Below are positions 22,659 to 30,964 of a stretch of DNA of 64,000 nt, piece after piece. A program made the position numbers and the translations under genes. The DNA is from JANLYQ01 sp031365725 (GTDB taxonomy: Bacteria; Actinomycetota; Actinomycetes; JACCUZ01): the NCBI GenBank assembly GCA_031365725.1, contig JANLYQ010000012.1:1-64000 (forward strand), in the 5' to 3' direction. Numbering within the stretch: the stretch's first letter is position 1; each line of letters starts with the position of its first letter. The notes beneath the pieces were generated by a model. That model was not told the DNA's origin. It searched no databases and saw nothing but the letters and a program-made list of their open reading frames with translations.

Positions 22659-24410
22659 GTGGGACACGTCGACGTCAACGGCATCAGCTACTACCTCCCG
22701 GACGGGCGGTGCCTGCTCGCCGACGTGTCGATGCGCGTGGCGGACGGGGCGAAGACCGCGTTGGTGGGGGCGAACGGGGCAGGCAAGACGACGTTGTTGC
22801 GGCTGGTCGCCGGGGACATCGACCCACACGAGGGGTCGGTCGGGCGGTCCGGCGGGCTCGGCGTGATGCGGCAGTTCGTCGGAACGGCGAGGTCCGGAGC
22901 GAGCGTGCGAGCGCAGGCGGAGCGTGACCAGGTGATCGGCTCCTCGGTGCGGGATGGTTCCTCGGTACGTGACCTGCTGGTGTCGGTCGCGCCCCCCGCC
23001 GTACGGACGGCAGCGGCGGCGCTCGAGGCCGCGGAGCTGGCGATGATGGAGGCCGACGACGAGAAGACCCAGCTGCGCTATGCCCAAGCGCTGGCCGACT
23101 GGGCTGACGCCGGCGGCTATGACGCCGAGGTGCTGTGGGACACCTGCACGGTGGCGGCGATCGGCATCCCGTTCGAGCAGGCGCAGTGGCGCGAGGTGAG
23201 CACGCTGTCGGGCGGCGAGCAGAAACGCGTCGTGCTGGAGGCCCTGCTGCGGGGCACCGACGAGGTGCTGATGCTCGACGAGCCGGACAACTACCTCGAC
23301 GTGCCGGGCAAGCGGTGGCTGGAGAACGCGCTGCGCGAGTCGCCCAAGACTGTGCTGTTCGTCAGCCACGACCGCGAGCTGCTGGCGCGAGCCGCGACCC
23401 GCATCGTGACCGTCGAGCTCGGTGCCGGCGGCAACACGGTGTGGACCCACGGCGGCGGGTTCACGACCTACCACCAGGCGCGCAAGGAGCGCTTCGCCCG
23501 GTTCGAGGAGCTGCGCCGACGGTGGGACGAGGAGCACGCCAAGATCAAGGCTCTGGTGCTGATGTCCAAGCAGAAGGCGGCGTACAACGACGGCCTGGCC
23601 TCGCGTTACCAGGCCGCCCAAACCCGGTTGCGGATGTTCGAGGAGGCCGGTCCACCGCAGGCGATCCCGCACGAGCAGGCCGTCACGATGCGGCTGCGTG
23701 GGGCGCGCACCGGAAAGCGCGCCGTGGTGTGTGAGGCGCTCGAGCTCACCGGTCTGATGAAGCCCTTCGACCTCGAGGTCTGGTACGGCGACCGCGTGGC
23801 GGTCCTGGGGTCCAACGGCTCCGGCAAGTCGCACTTCCTGCGGCTGCTGGCCGCCGGCGGGAGCGACCCCGACGTCGAGCACCGGCCGGTCGAGGACGGC
23901 GTCACCGGCACCCTGACAGCGGTCCTGCACACCGGTCGGGCCCGGCTCGGCGCTCGGGTGCGGCCCGGGTGGTTCGCCCAGACCCACGAGCACCCCGAGC
24001 TGCTCGGTCGCACCCTGCTCGACGTGCTCTGGCGTGGTGACGCGCACCGCGGCGGCCTGGGTCGCGAAGAGGCCTCGCGGGTGCTGGACCGCTATGAGCT
24101 GTCGGCCGCGGCCGAGCAGAAGTTCGAGACCCTCTCCGGTGGGCAGCAGGCCCGGTTGCAAGTCCTGCTGCTCGAGCTCTCCGGGGCCACCTTGCTGCTG
24201 CTGGACGAACCGACCGACAACCTCGACCTGGTCTCGGCGGAGGCGCTGGAGGAGGGCCTGGCGGCCTTCGACGGGACGGTCCTGGCGGTCACCCACGACA
24301 GGTGGTTCGCCCGCGGCTTCGACCGGTTCCTCGTCTTCGGTGCGGACGGCTCGGTGTATGAGTCCGACGAGCCGGTGTGGGACGAGGGCCGGGTGCAGCG
24401 GGCCCGCTAG
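22659..24410 (+). CDS. ABC-F family ATPase
   Basis: ABC-F proteins are soluble twin-ATPase factors that act on the ribosome (translation rescue or antibiotic protection). This 583-residue protein has two ABC modules: GANGAGKTT, LSGGEQKRV, LMLDEPDNYLD; and GSNGSGKSH, LSGGQQARL, LLLDEPTDNLD. They are joined by a basic coiled linker (RFEELRRRWDEEHAKIKALV). Residues ~76-100 (22884-22958) are an extra segment after VMRQFVG that ends in the duplication SSVRDGSSVRD. The start is the GTG at 22659, giving MGHVDVNG; an upstream GTG at 22635 is possible. No membrane segments. Confidence 0.92.
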   Translation: MGHVDVNGISYYLPDGRCLLADVSMRVADGAKTALVGANGAGKTTLLRLVAGDIDPHEGSVGRSGGLGVMRQFVGTARSGASVRAQAERDQVIGSSVRDGSSVRDLLVSVAPPAVRTAAAALEAAELAMMEADDEKTQLRYAQALADWADAGGYDAEVLWDTCTVAAIGIPFEQAQWREVSTLSGGEQKRVVLEALLRGTDEVLMLDEPDNYLDVPGKRWLENALRESPKTVLFVSHDRELLARAATRIVTVELGAGGNTVWTHGGGFTTYHQARKERFARFEELRRRWDEEHAKIKALVLMSKQKAAYNDGLASRYQAAQTRLRMFEEAGPPQAIPHEQAVTMRLRGARTGKRAVVCEALELTGLMKPFDLEVWYGDRVAVLGSNGSGKSHFLRLLAAGGSDPDVEHRPVEDGVTGTLTAVLHTGRARLGARVRPGWFAQTHEHPELLGRTLLDVLWRGDAHRGGLGREEASRVLDRYELSAAAEQKFETLSGGQQARLQVLLLELSGATLLLLDEPTDNLDLVSAEALEEGLAAFDGTVLAVTHDRWFARGFDRFLVFGADGSVYESDEPVWDEGRVQRAR

Positions 24411-24416
24411 CCCGCT
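24397..24416 (+). terminator. Hairpin at the end of the ABC-F gene
   Basis: AGCGGGC (24397-24403) and GCCCGCT (24410-24416) form a seven-pair stem over the stop codon with a six-base loop. No T-run. Confidence 0.35.
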
Positions 24417-24427
24417 AGGCGTCGCTC

Positions 24428-24475
24428 ACCATGGTGGACAGCAGGTAAAGACCCATGGTGGACAGCAGGTAAAGA
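24428..24475 (+). repeat. Exact tandem pair of 24-base units
   Basis: Two adjacent 24-base units (24428-24451 and 24452-24475) differ only in the first base; the shared part begins CCATGGTGGACAGCAGG and ends TAAAGA. Each unit contains a complete five-codon frame, ATG GTG GAC AGC AGG TAA. It lies between the ABC-F gene and the secreted amylase. Confidence 0.85.
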
Positions 24476-24573
24476 ATCTGTAAGGCCGCCCGCACCTGTT
24501 CCCTTTTCGCCGTCTTCGTCCTAACGTGCGGACACCCCGCCGTGAAGGCACTCACGCGTCCACTGGAGCACCT

Positions 24574-27420
24574 GTGCGCCCGTTGCGTCCTGTCCGTCCT
24601 CTGCTCGCTGCTCTGGCCTCCTTGGCGGTGGTGGGGGCGCTCGCGGCTCCGCTGGTGGCCGTGGCGCCCGCGAGCTCGGCGGACCGTACCGTCACCCTGG
24701 TCGGCTCGTTGCAGAGCGAGCTCGGCTGCCCCGGTGACTGGATGCCGGACTGCGCGACCACGGTCCTGCCGCTGATCTCGGGCACGACGTACGGCGCCAC
24801 GATCACGCTGCCGGCGGGCAGCTATGACTACAAGGTCGCGATCAACGGCAGCTGGGCCGAGAACTACGGGGTCAACGGTGCGGCTGACGGCCCGGGCTAC
24901 CCGCTCTCGCTCGGCGCGTCGACCGAGCTCGCTGTGCGCTACGACGACAGCACGCACGAGACCACGGTGCTGCCGACGGCCTGGGCTCCGGCGACCGTGC
25001 CGACCGCCGCGGACCGGTCGCTGGCCCGCAACAGCCTGCGCGCACCGCTGACCAAGGAGCGGTTCTACTTCGTGATGGCCGACCGGTTCGCCAACGGCGA
25101 CACCACGAACGACACCGGCGGCCTGGCCGGGGACCGCAACGTCACGGGTTACGACCCGACCGGCAAGGGGTGGTACCACGGCGGTGACCTCACCGGGCTC
25201 ACCCAGCGGATCTCCTACATCAAGGATCTCGGCACCACAGCCATCTGGCTCACGCCCTCGTTCGTCAACAAGCCGGTGCAGGGGACGGGCGACCAGGCCT
25301 CGGCCGGCTACCACGGCTACTGGGTCACCGACTTCACCCGCGTCGACCCGCACTTCGGCACGAACGCCGAGCTCGCGGCCTTCATCGCCAAGGCGCACCG
25401 CAACGGCATGAAGGTGTTCTTCGACATCATCACCAACCACACCGCTGACGTGCTCGGCTACCCGGACTCGGCCTACGCCGGGTTGCCCGGATCGGAATCG
25501 GTGCCCTACGTGTCGAAGGCGACCACCCCGTACAAGGACGCATCCGGGGTGCCCTTCGACGATGCGCAGTATGCCGCTGGTGGCAACGGTTTTCCGACTG
25601 TCGACCTGTCGTCGTTCCCCTACACCCCGACGTTCCTGACCGAGGCCGACAAGACCGTCAAGGTGCCGGCCTGGTTGAACGACCCGACGATGTACCACAA
25701 CCGCGGTACCTCGACCTTTGCCGGCGAGGACAGCACGTACGGCGACTTCCCGTCGGGCAACCGCTCGGCACTGGACGACCTCTGGACCGAGCGACCCGCC
25801 GTCGTCTCGGGCATGTCCGACATCTACAAGACGTGGGTCGACTTCGGCATCGACGGCTTCCGCATCGACACCGTCAAGCACGTGGACATGGGCTTCTGGC
25901 AGCAGTTCGTCCCGGCCATCCAGGCCGAGGCCGCGAAGGTCGGCAACAAGGACTTCTTCTCCTTCGGTGAGGTGTTCGACGCCAGCTCGGAGTTCATGTC
26001 GCGGTACACGACCCAGGGAACGCTGCCGGCAACGCTGGACTTCGGCTTCCAGGACAAGTCGCGCAGGTTCGACCAGGGCAATCGCACGTCTGACCTCGCG
26101 GACTACTTCGCGGGCGACGACTACTTCACCGACGCCGACAGCAACGCCTACGAGCTGCCGACCTTCCTCGGCAACCACGACATGGGCCGGGTCGGCTACT
26201 TCATCAGCGCCGACCACCCGACTGCCGCTGCGGACGAGCTGCTTTCCCGCGACCAGATGCTGCACTCGCTGATGTACCTGACCCGCGGCCAGCCGGTCGT
26301 CTACTACGGCGACGAGCAGGGCTTCACCGGTGACGGCGGCGACCAGGGTGCCCGCCAGGACATGTTCGCCAGCCAGGTGGCGTCGTACAACGACGACGCG
26401 ATGATCGGCACGACCTCCCTCGGCAGCCGGCCGCGTTACGACCGGAGCGCGCCGATGTACCGCTACGTGGCGGCGCTCTCCCGGCTCGTCACGCGCCACC
26501 CGGCGTTGCGCGACGGCGCGCAGATCCAGCGCTATGCCACCGACGCGGCCGGCGTCTTCGCCGTGAGCCGCATCGATCGGCGAGCCCAGGTCGAGTACGT
26601 CGTGGCTGTGAACAACGCGACCGAGGCCAAGACGGTGACGCTGCCGACGTACTCGGCTCGGATGCGGTTCGACGGCCTGTGGACGGCGGGCACGGCCGAC
26701 GTGCGCACCGCGGCGGACAAGACCATGACCGTCACGGTGCCGGCGCTGTCCGCGATGGTGTGGAAGGCGCGTCGCCCCCTGACCGAGCGGGAGGTTGCGC
26801 CGAGCATCGCCGTCAACACCCTGCAGGCCGGCAGCAACATCGGCGGCCGGGCAGAGATCGGCGTGGCGGCGTCGGAGGACGCCTTCAGCCAGGTGTCCTT
26901 CGCGGTCCGGCCGTACGCCGCCGCCACCGTCGGCACCGACACCGGCTGGACCCCGCTCGGTACCGACGACAACGCGCCCTACCGCGTCTTCCACGACGTG
27001 TCGGCCTACCCGCGGGGGACGATGCTGGAGTACCGAGCGGTGCTCAAGGACTCGTCGGGCAACCGGTCGGTCACCAGCACCATCGGCGTCGTCGGGGACG
27101 CCAAGCCGGTCAAGGAACCGACCGTCGTGTCGGTCACGGTGCCCGGCGACTTCAACTCCGAGATCGGCTGTCCCGGGGACTGGGTGCCCAACTGTGCGCT
27201 GGCCCACCTGGCCGTGGACCCGGCCGACGGTCTCTGGAAGGGGACCTTCACCATCCCGGCGGGCTCCTACTCCTACAAGATCGCGATCAACGACTCGTGG
27301 GACGTCAACTACGGCAAGGACGGCTTGCGCAACGGTGGCAACATCACCCTGACGGTTGCCGCCACCGGTCCGGTCACCTTCACCTACGACCCGAAGACCC
27401 ACCTGGTGGCCATCAGCTGA
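24574..27420 (+). CDS. Secreted GH13 alpha-amylase/pullulanase-type enzyme
   Basis: Predicted extracellular glycoside hydrolase on starch-like alpha-glucans, 948 residues. An N-terminal signal peptide (MRPLRPVRPLLAALASLAVV, then AAPLVAVAPASSA) is followed by a starch-binding-like module (~40-135, with GCPGDW at 51-56), the GH13 barrel starting at RFYFVMADRFANGD, and a second copy of the module at the C-terminus (GCPGDW near 865). Catalytic residues fit GH13: D432 in GFRIDTVKH, E466 in FSFGEVFD and D536 in LGNHDMGR. I chose the GTG at 24574 because GGAG lies five bases upstream and the signal peptide starts cleanly; GTG 24526 is an alternative. A -10-like TAACGT is at 24522-24527. Confidence 0.92.
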   Translation: MRPLRPVRPLLAALASLAVVGALAAPLVAVAPASSADRTVTLVGSLQSELGCPGDWMPDCATTVLPLISGTTYGATITLPAGSYDYKVAINGSWAENYGVNGAADGPGYPLSLGASTELAVRYDDSTHETTVLPTAWAPATVPTAADRSLARNSLRAPLTKERFYFVMADRFANGDTTNDTGGLAGDRNVTGYDPTGKGWYHGGDLTGLTQRISYIKDLGTTAIWLTPSFVNKPVQGTGDQASAGYHGYWVTDFTRVDPHFGTNAELAAFIAKAHRNGMKVFFDIITNHTADVLGYPDSAYAGLPGSESVPYVSKATTPYKDASGVPFDDAQYAAGGNGFPTVDLSSFPYTPTFLTEADKTVKVPAWLNDPTMYHNRGTSTFAGEDSTYGDFPSGNRSALDDLWTERPAVVSGMSDIYKTWVDFGIDGFRIDTVKHVDMGFWQQFVPAIQAEAAKVGNKDFFSFGEVFDASSEFMSRYTTQGTLPATLDFGFQDKSRRFDQGNRTSDLADYFAGDDYFTDADSNAYELPTFLGNHDMGRVGYFISADHPTAAADELLSRDQMLHSLMYLTRGQPVVYYGDEQGFTGDGGDQGARQDMFASQVASYNDDAMIGTTSLGSRPRYDRSAPMYRYVAALSRLVTRHPALRDGAQIQRYATDAAGVFAVSRIDRRAQVEYVVAVNNATEAKTVTLPTYSARMRFDGLWTAGTADVRTAADKTMTVTVPALSAMVWKARRPLTEREVAPSIAVNTLQAGSNIGGRAEIGVAASEDAFSQVSFAVRPYAAATVGTDTGWTPLGTDDNAPYRVFHDVSAYPRGTMLEYRAVLKDSSGNRSVTSTIGVVGDAKPVKEPTVVSVTVPGDFNSEIGCPGDWVPNCALAHLAVDPADGLWKGTFTIPAGSYSYKIAINDSWDVNYGKDGLRNGGNITLTVAATGPVTFTYDPKTHLVAIS

Positions 27421-27428
27421 GCGTGCAA

Positions 27429-27448
27429 GGCGGCCCGCGCCGGCCGCC
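27429..27448 (+). terminator. Hairpin after the amylase gene
   Basis: GGCGGCC (27429-27435) and GGCCGCC (27442-27448) form a seven-pair stem with a six-base loop, followed by GCTTTG. It separates the amylase from the rplM promoter, whose -35 starts four bases later. Confidence 0.5.
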
Positions 27449-27451
27449 GCT

Positions 27452-27481
27452 TTGACCCCTGCGTGAACCGCCAGGTATCGT
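27452..27481 (+). promoter_or_regulatory. rplM-rpsI promoter
   Basis: TTGACC (27452-27457), 18 bases, TATCGT (27476-27481) is one of the two best sigma-A-like promoters in the window. The expected start near 27488 leaves a leader of about 89 bases before the rplM GTG. Confidence 0.7.
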
Positions 27482-27576
27482 GCGAGGTCGCCTGCGCCTG
27501 TCCGTCTCCCGGACCCGTGTGCGCGGCGATCGTGCTGATCGACCCCAGTCTGACCTCCGACCGAGAAGGCCTCACC

Positions 27577-28020
27577 GTGCGTACGTACAGCCCCAAGCCC
27601 GGCGACGTCCAGCGTCAGTGGCACGTCATCGACGCCACCGACGTGGTCCTCGGCCGCCTGGCCACCCAGGTCGCCACGCTGCTGCGCGGCAAGCACAAGC
27701 CGATGTACGCCCCGCACCTCGACACCGGCGACTTCGTGATCATCATCAACGCCTCGAAGGTCGCCCTCACGGGTAACAAGCGCGAGACCAAGATCGCCTA
27801 CCGGCACTCGGGCTTCCCCGGCGGCCTCACCGCCCAGCGTTACACCGACCTGCTGGACAAGAACCCTGAGCGCGCGGTCGAGAAGGCCATCAAGGGCATG
27901 GTCCCGCACAACACCCTCGGCCGGGCCATGCTCAGCAAGCTCAAGGTGTACGCCGGTCCGGCGCACCCCCACCAGGCGCAGGCCCCCACGCCCTACGAGA
28001 TCACCCAGGTCGCGCAGTAG
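27577..28020 (+). CDS. rplM: 50S ribosomal protein L13
   Basis: L13 is an early 50S assembly protein. From the GTG at 27577 the 147-residue product reads MRTYSPKPGDVQRQWHVIDA, then VVLGRLATQVATLLRGKHKP and KAIKGMVPHNTLGRAMLSKL, the family signature. GAGAAGG at 27563-27569 supports this start; the frame is open 38 codons further but without signal. It forms the usual pair with rpsI. Confidence 0.97.
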   Translation: MRTYSPKPGDVQRQWHVIDATDVVLGRLATQVATLLRGKHKPMYAPHLDTGDFVIIINASKVALTGNKRETKIAYRHSGFPGGLTAQRYTDLLDKNPERAVEKAIKGMVPHNTLGRAMLSKLKVYAGPAHPHQAQAPTPYEITQVAQ

Positions 28021-28082
28021 GCGCTTCCGGCCTTACGCGACGACCACCCCCTGACGTCAGACCCAAGAGAGAAGCCCTGGCT

Positions 28083-28598
28083 GTGACCATCACCCCGACC
28101 ATCGACGCCGACGACACGGGCAGCGACGTCGCCGAGGACGTGCCCGAGAGCTTCACCAGCGAGTCCTCGGCCGAGTCCTTCACCACAGCGACCCCGCGCG
28201 AGATCATCACCGCCCCCGCGGCGGCGACCGGTCGGCGCAAGCAGGCCATCGCCCGGGTGCGCATCGTGCCGGGCACCGGCCAGTGGACGGTCAACGGTCG
28301 GGCCCTGGACGTCTACTTCCCCAACAAGGTCCACCAGCAGCTGGTCAACGACCCGTTCACCACCGTCGGGGCTGAGGACCGCTACGACGTCATCGCGCGC
28401 ATCAACGGCGGCGGCACGTCGGGACAGGCCGGCGCCCTGCGTCTGGCCATCTCCCGCGCCCTGAACGCCGTCGACACCGAGGGCAACCGCCCCGCGCTGA
28501 AGAAGGCCGGCTTCCTCACCCGTGACCCCCGTGCCATCGAGCGTAAGAAGTACGGACTGAAGAAGGCCCGCAAGGCGCCGCAGTACAGCAAGCGCTGA
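28083..28598 (+). CDS. rpsI: 30S ribosomal protein S9
   Basis: S9 contacts P-site tRNA with its C-terminal tail. The conserved part starts near residue 50 (ATGRRKQAIARVRIVPGTGQ) and ends in the basic LKKARKAPQYSKR. The first ~45 residues are an acidic Thr/Ser/Glu extension, making 171 residues against ~130. GTG start with GAGAGAAG upstream. glmM follows after 14 bases. Confidence 0.97.
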   Translation: MTITPTIDADDTGSDVAEDVPESFTSESSAESFTTATPREIITAPAAATGRRKQAIARVRIVPGTGQWTVNGRALDVYFPNKVHQQLVNDPFTTVGAEDRYDVIARINGGGTSGQAGALRLAISRALNAVDTEGNRPALKKAGFLTRDPRAIERKKYGLKKARKAPQYSKR

Positions 28599-28612
28599 TC
28601 GTCCCGCACCCC

Positions 28613-29962
28613 GTGGGACGCATCTTCGGGACCGACGGTGTGCGGGGGGTCGCCAATCGCGATCTCACCGCCGAGCTCGCGCTGGACCTCTCGGTGGCCG
28701 CGGCGCACGTGCTGGGCGATGTCGGCGCGTTCGCCGGCCACCGGCCGACCGCGATCGTCGGTCGCGACCCGCGCGCCTCGGGCGAGTTCCTGTCCGCCGC
28801 CGTGGTGGCCGGGCTCGCCTCGGCCGGGGTCGACGTGCTCGACGTCGGGGTCCTGCCGACCCCGGCGGTCGCGTTCCTCACCGCCCACCTGGGCGCCGAT
28901 CTGGGTGCCATGATCTCGGCGAGCCACAACCCGATGCCCGACAACGGGTTGAAGTTCCTCGCCCGCGGCGGGCACAAGCTGGCCGACGAGCTCGAGGATG
29001 CCATCGAGGCCCGGCTCGAAGAGGACTGGGAGCGCCCGCTGGGCGCTGCCGTAGGTCGGGTCCGCCAGGACGCCACCGCGGGCGACGCCTATGTCGAGCA
29101 CCTGCTCTCGACACTTCCGCACCGGCTCGACGGGCTCACCGTCGTGGTCGATGCCGCGCACGGCGCAGCGCACCAAGTGGCACCGGAGGTGCTGCGACGG
29201 GCCGGTGCCTCTGTCGTGGCGATCGGCGTCCAGCCGGACGGACTCAACATCAACGACGGCTATGGATCCACCCATCTCGACCGCCTTCAGGCTGCGGTGC
29301 TCGCGCACGGGGCCGATGTCGGAGTCGCGCTCGACGGCGACGCCGACCGCTGCCTGGCAGTGGATGCGACCGGGGCCATCGTCGACGGCGACCAGATCAT
29401 GGCCGTGCTCACGTTGGCCCGCCGCGAGGCAGGGCTGCTGCCGCGGGACACCACCGTCGTCACCGTGATGACGAACCTGGGATTCCGCTTGGCCATGGCG
29501 CGTGAGGGCGTGACCGTCGTCGAGACCGGCGTGGGCGACCGCTACGTGCTCGAGGCGATGAAGGCTGGTGGTTACGGCCTCGGCGGCGAGCAGTCCGGCC
29601 ACGTGATCATGCTGGACTACGCGACCACCGGTGACGGCACGCTGACCGCCCTGCACCTGCTGGCCCGGGTCGCCGCCACCGGCAAGCCGCTGGGTGAGCT
29701 GGCGGCGGTGATGGACCGGCTGCCGCAGGTGCTCGTCAACGTGAGCGGCGTGGACCGCACCGGGGTCGATGGCTGCGCACCGCTGCAGGCCGCGGTGGCC
29801 GAGGCCGAGGCCGAGCTCGGCGCCACCGGCCGGGTGCTGCTGCGCCCGAGCGGCACCGAGCCTGTCGTGCGGGTGATGGTCGAGGCGGCCGACAAGGCGC
29901 AGGCCGACGCCGTCGCGGCCCGCCTGGTTGCCGTCGTACAGGCTGAGCTGTCCCTGCCATAA
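28613..29962 (+). CDS. glmM: Phosphoglucosamine mutase
   Basis: Converts glucosamine-6-phosphate to glucosamine-1-phosphate for peptidoglycan precursor synthesis; GlmS, encoded 1 kb away, makes its substrate. The 449-residue product has MGRIFGTDGVRGVANRDLTA, the phosphoserine loop MISASHNPMPDNG (S104), the metal loop DGDADRC, and the sugar and phosphate loops GEQSGH and RPSGTEPVVRV. GTG start, no clear ribosome site. Confidence 0.97.
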   Translation: MGRIFGTDGVRGVANRDLTAELALDLSVAAAHVLGDVGAFAGHRPTAIVGRDPRASGEFLSAAVVAGLASAGVDVLDVGVLPTPAVAFLTAHLGADLGAMISASHNPMPDNGLKFLARGGHKLADELEDAIEARLEEDWERPLGAAVGRVRQDATAGDAYVEHLLSTLPHRLDGLTVVVDAAHGAAHQVAPEVLRRAGASVVAIGVQPDGLNINDGYGSTHLDRLQAAVLAHGADVGVALDGDADRCLAVDATGAIVDGDQIMAVLTLARREAGLLPRDTTVVTVMTNLGFRLAMAREGVTVVETGVGDRYVLEAMKAGGYGLGGEQSGHVIMLDYATTGDGTLTALHLLARVAATGKPLGELAAVMDRLPQVLVNVSGVDRTGVDGCAPLQAAVAEAEAELGATGRVLLRPSGTEPVVRVMVEAADKAQADAVAARLVAVVQAELSLP

Positions 29963-29971
29963 GCCGCAGGG
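29952..29971. terminator. Hairpin between convergent glmM and coaA
   Basis: CCCTGC (29952-29957) and GCAGGG (29966-29971) flank the glmM stop with an eight-base loop, in the 20-base gap between the two convergent genes. The stem is short. Confidence 0.35.
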
Positions 29972-29982
29972 TCGTTGTGCTG

Positions 29983-30945
29983 TCAGAGCTTGCGCAGGCG
30001 CAGGCGGCGGACGGCGTGGTCGGGACCTTTCTCGAGCACCAAGGTCGCGCGGCCCCGGGTCGGGCGGATGTTGTCGACCAGGTTCGGCCCGTTGACCTCG
30101 TCCCAGATGGCCTGCGCGGTGTCGCGGGCGTCCTCGTCGGAGAGCGAGGCATACCGCCGGAAGTACGACGAGGGGTCGGCGAAAGCGGTGGCCCGCAGCC
30201 GCAGGAACCGCTCGACGTACCACCGGCGCACGTCGGCGGTCGCGGCGTCGACGTAGACCGAGAAGTCGAAGTAGTCCGAGACGCTCATGCGGGTGCGGCC
30301 GTCGCTGCGCGGACGTGGCGGCTGCAGCACGTTGAGGCCTTCGACGATGAGGATGTCGGGCCGGTGCACCGTGACCGAGCCGTTCGGCACGACGTCGTAG
30401 ACGAGGTGGGAGTAGGCCGGCGCGGCGACCTCGGGGGCGCCGGACTTGACCGCGGCCAGGAACCGCAGCAGAGCGCGCTGGTCGTAGGACTCGGGGTAGC
30501 CCTTGTGGGCGAGCAGGCCGCGCCGTTCGAGCTCGGCGTTGGGCAGCAGGAAGCCGTCGGTGGTGACGAGCTCGACCCGCGGGTGGTCCGGCCAGCGGGC
30601 CAGCAGCTCACGCAGGACGCGGGAGGTGGTGCTCTTGCCGACCGCCACGCTGCCGGCGACGCCGATCACGAACGGCACGACCCCGGAGACCTCGCCGAGG
30701 AAGGTCGCGGTGGCCGCGTGCCGCTGCTGGGCGGCGGTGACCTGCAGGCTGAGCAGGCGTGAGAGCGGGAGGTAGACCTCCTCGACCTCGGCCAGGCCGA
30801 TCGGCTCACCCAGACCGCGCAACCGCGAGACATCGGCGTCGTCGAGGGTGAGGGGCGTGCTGTCCCGCAGGCTGCTCCAGCGCGCGCGGTCGATGTCGAC
30901 GTACGGCGAGGGGGCCGCGGTGACGGACGGCGAAGGGGACGGCAC
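29983..30945 (-). CDS. coaA: Type I pantothenate kinase
   Basis: First step of coenzyme A synthesis: phosphorylates pantothenate. The product has the P-loop GVAGSVAVGKST (residues 95-106), VTTDGFLLPNAELE, HKGYPESYDQRAL, and the signature IVEGLNVLQ, all type I CoaA features. I place the start at the GTG 30945 (320 residues), with CAGGCT seven bases upstream. An ATG at 30966 would add seven residues but would overlap the glmS start codon on the other strand. It is divergent from glmS with overlapping promoters. Confidence 0.95.
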   Translation of the reverse strand: MPSPSPSVTAAPSPYVDIDRARWSSLRDSTPLTLDDADVSRLRGLGEPIGLAEVEEVYLPLSRLLSLQVTAAQQRHAATATFLGEVSGVVPFVIGVAGSVAVGKSTTSRVLRELLARWPDHPRVELVTTDGFLLPNAELERRGLLAHKGYPESYDQRALLRFLAAVKSGAPEVAAPAYSHLVYDVVPNGSVTVHRPDILIVEGLNVLQPPRPRSDGRTRMSVSDYFDFSVYVDAATADVRRWYVERFLRLRATAFADPSSYFRRYASLSDEDARDTAQAIWDEVNGPNLVDNIRPTRGRATLVLEKGPDHAVRRLRLRKL

Positions 30946-30951
30946 GGCCGA

Positions 30952-30958
30952 TAGCCTG
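30952..30958. promoter_or_regulatory. Overlapping bidirectional -10 for glmS and coaA
   Basis: The seven bases TAGCCTG read as -10 TAGCCT on the plus strand, seven bases before the glmS ATG, and as CAGGCT on the minus strand, seven bases before the coaA GTG. Both transcripts would be leaderless. The start codons are only 19 bases apart, leaving no room for separate promoters with ribosome sites. Confidence 0.5.
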
Positions 30959-30964
30959 TCACCC

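Noticed and set aside
24431..24472. Two five-codon frames (ATG to TAA) within the 24-base tandem units as micro-genes
   Set aside because: They follow from the repeat itself, have no ribosome site and are too short to support.
24415..27972. Open frame of over 1100 codons on the minus strand opposite the amylase and rplM
   Set aside because: It is the mirror of GC-rich coding sequence on the plus strand; the product is low-complexity (Val/Arg/His/Gly) with no family features, while the plus strand holds a clear GH13 enzyme and L13.
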